33,959 nt of DNA, from the NCBI GenBank assembly GCA_026004675.1, contig BPJP01000019.1, forward strand, positions 1 through 33,959. Direction: 5' to 3'. The translations under genes and the position numbers were made by a program. The stretch's first letter is position 1, and each line of letters begins with the position of its first letter. The stretch comes from Gemmatales bacterium. GTDB taxonomy: Bacteria; Planctomycetota; Planctomycetia; Gemmatales; Gemmataceae. The notes under the pieces were generated by a model. That model searched no databases. It was not told the DNA's origin and was given only the letters and a program-made list of their open reading frames with translations. Of this stretch, positions 26,531 through 33,959 are shown one piece after another.

Positions 26531-27422
26531 CGCCAGTGCGCTTTTGCGAACGACGATCTTGGCGACTGTTCAGCTTGAGCGAGACCAGCAACTGCAACTG
26601 AAACGCGTGCTGGGGCTGCCGGCAGATGTTCCGCTGGACCTGCATCCGGGAATCACGTTACCGATTGATGGTGAACCGCCCGAAGACTACGAGTTGTTCC
26701 CTCTGCTTGACTACCGTTTTGACTTGCAGGCGCAGCGTCGCGCCTTTGATTCGCAGGATCAGGCGTATCGAGCCGCCGTCGAGGCACAAGTGCCCGCCAC
26801 GGTGGTCTCGGGGGCGCGAGCCCGTGACACTGGAAATGTCGGCACATGGGGAGCGGGCGTGGCAGTCGACATCCCATTGTTTGATCGCAATCAGGGCAAT
26901 GTCGCATTGCAACGAGCGACGCGTGATAAACTCTACGATCAGTACGTCCAAACGGTCTTTGAAGCCCGATCGGATGTGTCGATTGCGGTGACACGATTGC
27001 GGGTACTTGAGGAGCAGATCGACGCAACTCAACTCTCAGTCCAAAGCCAGAATCAGCTTGTAGAGACCTACGAAAAACTCGTCGAGGAAGGCTCCGGAAA
27101 CGTTTTGCTATACTACCAAGCGTTCAATGATCTCGCACAGTCCCGAGTCCAGCTCATTCAACTGCAACGCGATTTCATCGATGCATGGATTACCTTAGAA
27201 AACGCGGTTGGTGATCACATTCCCATGACACGCACCGAACCAGCCGAAACGATTACACCTTTGGAAGAAGCTCTGCAACTTGAATTGCCGAACGTGCCAT
27301 CACCCACGGACGAACAGCCGCCAAAAACGAACAAAGATCCAACGGATAATGCCGACGCGTCGAATGGCGTCCGTGCCCCACTGCCGTCACCCGAGCGATC
27401 CAGCTTAGAAGTCCCGCGATGA
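26531..27422 (+). pseudogene. TolC-type outer-membrane efflux protein, second part
   Basis: The carboxyl half of the interrupted gene resumes with SASALLRTTILATVQLERDQ and runs to the stop at 27422. It holds the second TolC helical repeat: RRAFDSQDQAYRAAVEAQVP, then WGAGVAVDIPLFDRNQGNVA, which is the typical PLFDR-x-Q-G strand, and a long coiled helix (EEQIDATQLSVQSQNQLVET). The end is hydrophilic and rich in Pro and Asp. The last four bases overlap the adaptor gene start. Without excision of the insertion sequence only this half could be made, from an internal start and without a signal peptide. Confidence 0.88.
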
Positions 27423-28666
27423 AAACACTCTTCAAGACGATCATTCCTAATCTGCTGCTTGTCGCGGTTCTCGTCGGGGGTGCCTACTTTGTCGGCCAAC
27501 ACCAAGGGCAGAAGAATGCGCTTGCGTCGGCAAAACCAACTGGCGACTCAGGCAATTCCGCGAGTGCCGCCACGCCGACGGCGGCCGTCAGAACGGTTTC
27601 CATTCGTCAGGGATCGATCGTTCAGCAGTTGGATGCCTTTGGCGTAGTGACGCCACAAGCTTGGGCGAAACAAAGTTCGTCGCGGCCCCGCTTGAGGTGA
27701 GAGTCAATCAGATTCTGGTTCGCTCCGGGCAACGGGTGTCAGCGGATCAAAAACTCTTCAGTCTCGAACTCAGCCCAGCTCAACAGATCGCACTGTCGGA
27801 GGCCAAAATCAATGCGGACACGGCCGCGGCGGAGTTGACGCAGGTGCAGCAGCGAAAGATGCGAGCGGCTGGCGACCAATCAGGAAGTGTCGCAGGCGCA
27901 GCAGACCGCTTCAATCGCAGAGGCAAAGTACCAGCAGATGGAGCAGCAATCCAAAGAAGGCGCTGTCGAAGAATTCAGCTGGTTTCGAGGGCGTCGTCAA
28001 CAAGATCGACGCACAACCGGGCCAGATTGTTCCGGCTGGCTCGGCCATTGTCGAAGTCGTCACTCAGAAGGGAATCGAGGTTCAACTGGGCGTCGAAGCA
28101 GAAGACGTACGACTGCTGAAAGAAGGTCAGGCGATTGATATTTCCGCCGTTTTGGATAACACCGTCACCGATGTCAAAGCGACCATCCGAATTGGTTTCG
28201 GAGAGCATCGACCCGCAAACTCGACTGGCCAGCGTCTACGCGACGTTGCCGGACGACGCACCGCTATTACTCGGGCAATACGTTCGCGCCAGTGCCGAGG
28301 TTGATGTCAAGCAAGGATTGATCGTTCCACGTCAGGCGGTGTTGCCAAACGGTGTGACGTCCACGGTATTCACGATCGTCGATGGAAAGGCGGTGGCACA
28401 CGAGGTTCAGGTCGGGATCGATAACGGCAGAGAAATTCAGATCGAATCCAAGGACCTCAAGGCGGGAATGCCGGTTATCACCGTGGGTAGTTCACAGGTC
28501 AGCGACGGCATGCAAGTGTCGGTTGCACCGAATTCGACACTCGCCACCCCGACCGGCAAAACCCAAAGCTGCTGATTCCACGCAAGGCCAACCCACCGCA
28601 AAGGAGGCCACCGCTCCGGCCGAACCGCTCAAGCAGTCGGGCAAACAGCCGGGAGCAGCCCCTTGA
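27419..28666 (+). pseudogene. RND efflux periplasmic adaptor (HlyD/CzcB type), several frame breaks
   Basis: Joined across frames this is a normal membrane-fusion protein that links the pump to the outer-membrane factor. It opens with a membrane anchor (IIPNLLLVAVLVGGAYFVG). A biotinyl-lipoyl-like hairpin follows (KFVAAPLEVRVNQILVRSGQ and FEGVVNKIDAQPGQIVPAGS), with helices between, and then a beta-barrel (ASVYATLPDDAPLLLGQYVR) with GLIVPRQAVLPNG. The frame changes near 27660, 27860, 27980, 28190 and 28560. The start overlaps the TolC-like gene by four bases and the stop overlaps the pump gene by four. The tail PAEPLKQSGKQPGAAP is in frame with the stop at 28664-28666. Confidence 0.82.
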
Positions 28667-31600
28667 ATGTCGTCGCATGGGCCCAGTATCACTACCGGTC
28701 CTTAATCTTCCTGTTGCTTGCCTTTGTGGTTGGTGGTGTGGTCAGTGGACTGGGATTGCCAGTGGCGCTGCTTCCGCATGTCAATTTTCCCCGAATTCAA
28801 ACCAGCCTCGATGCAGGTGATCGTCCCGCCGAACGAATGGTGACCGAGGTGACGTATCCGGTCGAAGAGGCGTTGCGTGCGATCCCCGGAGTACGTGGAG
28901 TGCGATCGACGACAAGTCGAGGCAGTGCCGAAGTCTCCGTCAATTTCGATTGGGGCGAGGACATGACCTCGGCCAAGTTGCAGGTCGAATCGCAGATCAA
29001 TCGACTGTTGCCCAGTTTGCCGCCGGGAACGGTTTTCGACGTGCGTCGCATGGACCCGACCGTCTTTCCGGTCATCGCCTACAGTTTGACCAGCAAGTCA
29101 TTGACCCAGTCCGAACTGTACGATCTGGCCCAGTATCAGCTTCGCCCCAAGCTGTCGGCGATCACAGGCGTGGCTCAGATTGTCGTTCAGGGTGGGCAGG
29201 TTCAGGAATATCAAGTCATCGTCCACCCGGACAAACTTCGTACGTTCGGGATGACAGTCAATGACGTCGCGACGGCACTCTCTGCAAGCAACGTGTTGCA
29301 AGCCGTGGGACGACTGGAAGACCACGACAAGCTGTATTTGCTCGTCAGTGACACCCGGTTCCAGTCGGCGGATCAAATTGGCGAATCGTTGCTGCGATCG
29401 GGACCCCACCGGCGTTGTCACACTGGGGGACGTGGCAACGGTAATCGATGCAGCCGAACCGCAGTACACGCGGGTGACGGCCGATGGAACGGATGCGGTG
29501 CTGATGCTAGTCTTTCAGCAGCCCGGCGGAAACACCGTACAAGTCGCCAAAGACGTCCGCGATTTATTGGCAACGAAGGGAGTTGTACCGGCCGGTGCTC
29601 AGTTGGCCAATTGGTACGACCAAAGTGAACTGATCGTGCACTCCGCGACGAGCGTCCGCGACGCGGGTACTGATCGGCGTCGGTTTGGCAGCAGTCGTGC
29701 TGCTGGGTCTTCTTGCGCAATTGGACGATTACGCTGATCGCCATTGTGGTCGTGCCGAGGGTGTGTTGGCCGTCACCGTGCTGTTGCTCTCGCTGTTGGG
29801 TATGAGCTTCAACATCATGACTCTCGGAGGCATGGCCGCCGCCGTCGGCTTGATCATCGATGACGCCATTGTGATGATCGAACATCTCGCGCGACGATTG
29901 CACGTCGCTGACGACGCGGAAAGTGATATCAAGAAACGGATCAGTCGCGCGGCGACCGAATTCACGCGCCCCACTCTTGGGTTCCTCGCTTTCGACAATC
30001 GTGATCTTTCTGCCGCTCGCTTTCCTGTCGGGAGTGACCGGCGCGTTCTTCAAGGCATTGTCAGTCACGATGGCGTCCAGTTTGGTTGTCTCGTTTTTGA
30101 TTGCGTACTTGATTCTGCCCGTTCTCGCTGGCCGTGCCTTTCGTGGTGCAGATGAAGAAGCACCGGGTGTGTTCGCTCAGTTCACCGACAACACCTATCG
30201 AGGGCTGATGCGAGTTGTGCTGACTGCTCCGTGGATCGTCGTTCTGTTGGCAATTCCGATTCTCGTTGGTGGATATTTCGCGCAGCGAAACGTCGGTTCC
30301 GGCTTCATGCCCACGATGGACGAAGGCGGATTCATTTTGGACTACGTCGCACCGCCGGGGACGAGTCTGGCGGAAACGGATCGGCGTCTGCGACAAGTCG
30401 AGCAAATCCTGCTTGAGACTCCCGAGGTAGATACGTATTCGCGCAGGACCGGTTTGCAGCTTGGCGGCGGTTTGAGTGAAGCCAATAACGGAGATTTCTT
30501 CGTGAGGCTGAAACCAATGCCGAGGCGACCGATCGAAGAAATTACGACTGAAGTCCGTGACAAAATCGACCAGTCGGTTCCCGGATTGACTGTCGAAACC
30601 GCACAATTGATGGAAGACCTGATCGGCGACCTGACCGCCGTTCCCCAGCCGATCGAGATTCAACTTTACGCCGATGACGAACAGTTGCTCCAGCAAACCG
30701 CCGTCAAAGTGGCGGCTGAGATCGAAAAGATCAACGGGGTCGTTGAAGTCAAAGACGGCATCGTGCTCGCCGGAGACGCGCTGCAAGTCGAAGTCGACCG
30801 TGCCAAGGCACAATTGGAAGGCATGGACCCCGACACGATAACCCGTCAGATCAGCGATAGTATGTCCGGAGTCGTGACGACTCAAATCCAACGCAATCCC
30901 AAATTGATCGGAGTGCGTGTTTGGTTGCCTCCCGCCACAAGGAAAACGGTGGCGGACCTGCAGAACCTCACGCTCCGTGCCCCAGACGGACATCTGTTTC
31001 CATTACATCGCGTTGCCACAATTCAGACCGTCACAGGGCAGCCGGAAATCACGGCGTGACAACCTAAAGCGGATGATTGCCGTAACGGGGCGAATCAGCG
31101 GCCGAGACATGGGTTCGACCGTGACTGAAGTCAAGACAAAGCTCGGGTCGTCAGCTTTTGCTTCCCAGCGGTGTGAGTTTCCAACTGGGCGGTTTGTACC
31201 AACAGCAGCAGATCGCGTTTCGCGGACTGTTGATTGTCATTATCTCCGCTGTCTCGCTGGTCTTTCTACTGTTGCTGTTTCTCTATGAGAGCCTGCGGAT
31301 GGCAGCAGTGATGTTGACGACGACGCTACTCGCTGTCACGGCGGTATTTGGCGGCCTGTGGTTGACCGGTACAGAGCTGAACATCAGTGCGATCATGGGA
31401 ATGACCATGGTGGTGGGGATTGTCACCGAGGTCAGCATCTTCTTCATCTCCGAGTACCGAGAGTTGCCGCACGACACTCCCCGTCGCGACCGTTTGATTA
31501 CTGCCGGAGCAAATCGCTTCCGCGCCATTGCCATGACGACGCTCGCCGCAATCCTTGCGTTGTTGCCCTTAGCGATGGCCATCGGTGAAGGTTCGGCGAT

Positions 31601-31703
31601 GCAACAACCCCTCGCCATTGCCATCGTCTCAGGATTGGTGGTTCAGTTGCCGCTCGTTCTCGTGCTGATGCCGGCCATGCTGGCCACGTTCCGATTGGAT
31701 TAG
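28663..31703 (+). pseudogene. RND efflux permease (AcrB/CzcA superfamily), several frame breaks
   Basis: The stitched protein of about 1010 residues has the full RND layout. It starts with one helix (FLLLAFVVGGVVSGLGLPVA), then the porter loop with TYPVEEALRAIPGVRGVRST, helices 2-6 with MAAAVGLIIDDAIVMIEHLA (the paired Asp of proton transfer), a second porter loop (VGSGFMPTMDEGGFILDYVA), and helices 8-12 (GMTMVVGIVTEVSIFFISEY). Whether it exports metals or organic compounds is not clear. The start is TTG, overlapping the adaptor stop as TTGA. The frame changes near 29402, 29664, 29713, 29765, 29990, 31055 and 31150, nearly all by one surplus base. With the interrupted TolC-like gene upstream, the operon is unlikely to work as written. 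Confidence 0.85.
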
Positions 31704-31720
31704 TCGGCGCTGTGAGCGGT

Positions 31721-32198
31721 TCACGTTCTGAGTACGATCACCGGGCAATGTGAGAGTCGTACGACTCGTTCGGCGGTCGAGGCCGATCAGCAAACGCTTC
31801 AGGCCGGTCCGCCCGTGCGATGGCAACACAATGAGTCCGAAGTCGTGCTGCTCCGCATAACCGGCAATGCCGTGTGCCGCTTCATCGACGGCGGTATCGA
31901 AGTGCAATCCGTGATGCCGTGCGTCTGCGAATTCGCCCTGCATCATCTTCAACGCCCTCGCTTCGTGTTCATCATCGATTTCCAAAGCCGATTCCATGTC
32001 TGACTCAACCCGGTCCGGGCTGCCGATGTCGAACTCCGTCTCGCCCCTGTAGCTGTACAACGGAGTCGGATCTACGACGTGCAGCACGGTCACGTTTTCG
32101 TTCCGCCCAGCGATCTTCATCGCCGTTTCGACTGCAGCTCGGGAAAACTCGGAGAAGTCATAGGGAGCAAGAATCTTGGTGTTTTCAAAGTAGTTCAT
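31721..32198 (-). CDS. Universal stress protein (UspA family), frameshift near the 3' end
   Basis: A single Usp domain begins with ENTKILAPYDFSEFSRAAVE and continues with VTVLHVVDP. The nucleotide-binding loop HGRTGLKRLLIG lies near the end. In the first frame the protein then runs into unrelated residues. After skipping one base in the CC near 31780 it reads STAERVVRLSHCPVIVLRT with a stop at 31723-31721. That is the normal Usp ending and gives G-x9-GS of the ATP-binding motif. It therefore ends 17 bases from the convergent RND gene. Usp proteins respond to starvation and stress; no partner is evident here. Confidence 0.85.
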
Positions 32199-32247
32199 CG
32201 ATTTTTACTTGGCAGAAAGGTTGGTTGGACGGCGTGCAAAGAATCAT

Positions 32248-32960
32248 TCATAGAATGTCGCGATATTCGTTTTCGATGCGATCGAGGTTCAAACCTCGCA
32301 GGAACTGGGAAAAGCACATCCATGCAGCCAAAGCAGACATGTCTGCGAATTGAGGCGGCAAATGAATTGGCGGGGCGACGATGCCTTCGTCGGTCAAATG
32401 TCGCAGGGCGGGCAGGTCTTCGAGTGTGGCCTTTCCACAAAAGAGCAATGGGATGCGATCGAGTTTTCCTTCGCGGACGGCAAGCTGAATGTAGTTGTAG
32501 ATCAGGATAAAGCCCTTGCAGTAGCTGACGTCTTTCGTGAAGGGTTTTCCGTTCGGAGTGCTGCCGCGAAAGACACGCTGTGTGCTGGTGTAGCATTCGT
32601 CATCGTTGAGGCCCTGTTCGCGATAGAACCGAAAGACGTCCAGAAAATCGGCCCCTTCTTCCGCCATCGCGACAGCACGAATGCGATTCGAGATGCGGGC
32701 GACTCGTTTGGGATAGGACGCGAAGGCCAGTACCTCCATCAACACGGCCAGCCCTTCCTGTGTCACCGTCGACGACGGTGGGCCTTTGCTGAGAAACGTG
32801 CAATAGGGCTGAGCCAGACCGTTCAGTGTGGGTGCCAACGTGAACCCAGCCTTCGTGAACCTCTAACAATCGGAGTTCCCGCTGGGCTGAACAGAGCATC
32901 GCCTCGCAGCGAAATATGATCTGCACCGGCGGCACGTCGGTCCGCTGGCCAGTACCCTCG
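32248..32960 (-). pseudogene. QEGLA-motif protein (DUF1704, tyrosine carboxypeptidase-like), N-terminally truncated
   Basis: The retained part carries LRLLEVHEGWVHVGT, with a gluzincin-type HExxxH (HEGWVH), then LNGLAQPYCTFLSKGP and TQEGLAVLMEVLAF, the QEGLA motif that names the family, and a helical end (HLTDEGIVAPPIHLPPQFAD). Related proteins are annotated as flavohaemoglobin expression-modulating, and distant relatives are tyrosine carboxypeptidases. One frame change lies near 32830 between HVGT and TLNGLAQ. About the first half of a normal family member is absent: upstream of about 32960 the similarity ends, and MprF sequence on the other strand takes over. The upper boundary is approximate. 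Confidence 0.8.
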
Positions 32961-33959
32961 GCAGGTGGGCGAATTACGTCGCGCCGCGGATATTGGCGGC
33001 CACGCTCTTCCTGGCTGGTGTGATGCTGCTCTTCTCCGGCGCGACTCCCGCTGCCCACGGCCGCATGCGGCTGATCCGCGATATTCTGCCGTTGCCGGTG
33101 GTCGAGGTGTCTCACTTGTTGGGCAGCGTGGCTGGGATGCTGCTGATCCTGTTGGCTCACAGCGTCCAAAGGCGTATCGAGACCGCTTATTACGCTGTTG
33201 TCGCTCTGCTCTCCGGCGGCATCGTCTTCTCTTTGCTGAAAGGCTTCGACTACGAAGAAGCGATCATATTGGGGGTGATGCTATTGATCTTCGCGCCCAG
33301 CCGCGGCCAGTTCTATCGAACGGGAGCCCTGTTCTCGCGACGGTTTTCGGCAAGCTGGTTTGTGGCCATTGGGATGGCGATTGCCTGCACCATGTGGCTG
33401 ATGTTGTTCGCCTACAAGCACGTCGAATACGCCAACGAATTGTGGTGGCAAGCCGCCTTTCATGAGCAGGCTTCCAGATCCTTGAGAGGCATGGCAAGCG
33501 CCGTGACTTTGCTGCTGGTGTTCAGTGTCAGCCGGTTGTTGCGGTCGAAGCCAAAACCGCCCAGTATGCCGAGTGACGCCGAACTGGAAGTCGCCCGGCA
33601 TGTCGTCGCTGGCAGCCGGCGAACTGCGGCGAACCTGGCATTGCTCGGTGATAAGCACCTGCTTTTCAACGACGCGCGGAACGCCTTCATCATGTACGGC
33701 CACCCAGGGCCGCAGTTGGATCTCGATGGGAGATCCCGTCGGCGACGAAGCTAGCCGGCGCGACTTGATCTGGGACTTTCGCGAGCTGTGCGACGAGGGC
33801 GGTCGCTGGCCTGTCTTCTATCAGGTCGACGAAGACAACGTGTCGATGTATGTCGAGACGGGCCTGTCGCTGATCAAGCTCGGGGAAGAAGCCCGCGTGC
33901 CACTGCCGACGTTTGGATTGGAAGGCGGCAGCCGCAAGACATTGCGTCGCACCAACAAG
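32918..33959 (+). pseudogene. mprF: MprF-like phosphatidylglycerol lysyltransferase, 5' truncated, frameshifted, runs off the window
   Basis: The protein resembles the middle and the start of the catalytic part of MprF, which adds an amino acid to phosphatidylglycerol and flips the product. The recognisable part begins RRHVGPLASTLGRWANYVAP. Helices follow (ILAATLFLAGVMLLFSGATP; VSHLLGSVAGMLLILLAHSV; FVAIGMAIACTMWLMLFAYK), then NLALLGDKHLLFNDARNAFI. After a frame change at a CCC run near 33704 the DUF2156-type domain continues: GRSWISMGDPVGDEASRRDL, WDFRELCDEG, PVFYQV, IKLGEEARV, to the window end. The N-terminal flippase helices are missing and no good start codon is present, so the 5' end is cut. 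The lower boundary is approximate. Confidence 0.78.

Noticed and set aside
24326..31703. A heavy-metal (CzcCBA or CusCBA) label for the efflux operon
   Set aside because: The pump motifs fit the RND superfamily, but no metal-specific Met or His pattern is clear, so the substrate is left open.

Overview
The window looks like a chromosomal segment of a heterotrophic, aerobic bacterium, most likely a planctomycete or a relative. This is a family-level guess from gene content: a caa3-type oxidase operon joined to a Rieske/cytochrome b complex, a DUF502 protein, a QEGLA-motif (DUF1704) protein and an MprF-like protein. No rRNA, tRNA or CRISPR array is visible.

Layout. Positions 1-2553 hold the end of a Kup potassium transporter, a VOC (glyoxalase-fold) gene and a cardiolipin synthase, all broken by small indels. 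Positions 2622-5471 hold a GC-rich minus-strand gene for a secreted, possibly carbohydrate-active protein. It is flanked by two direct 94-bp copies of an IS5-type transposase 3' end. Next come a GH15 glucoamylase (one frameshift), a VIT-type metal transporter, a short HAD remnant, a minus-strand DedA protein, a BASS-type transporter and glucose-6-phosphate dehydrogenase (frame broken at an A8 run).

Positions 12865-22693 are the best-preserved part: nine tightly packed, intact genes. They encode oxidase subunits II (with fused haem c), I and III, an unknown membrane protein, a dihaem cytochrome c lipoprotein, a Rieske protein, cytochrome b with fused haem c, a CtaG copper-assembly protein fused to a polyferredoxin, and a YtkA/FixH-like protein. 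Together they can form a quinol-to-oxygen chain with covalently attached cytochromes c, plus a copper-insertion module. DUF502 and MtfA-like peptidase genes follow.

Positions 24326-31703 are a tripartite efflux operon (TolC-like, adaptor, RND pump). It is disabled on paper by a 1479-bp IS1182-like element with a CTAG target duplication and by many frame breaks. The end carries a minus-strand universal stress protein, a truncated QEGLA-motif protein and a truncated MprF that runs off the window.

A striking global pattern is that nearly all frame breaks are one surplus base, usually in a short homopolymer. They cluster at both ends of the window and are absent from the respiratory operon. Either sequence quality is very uneven or genes at the flanks are decaying; read-level data would decide.
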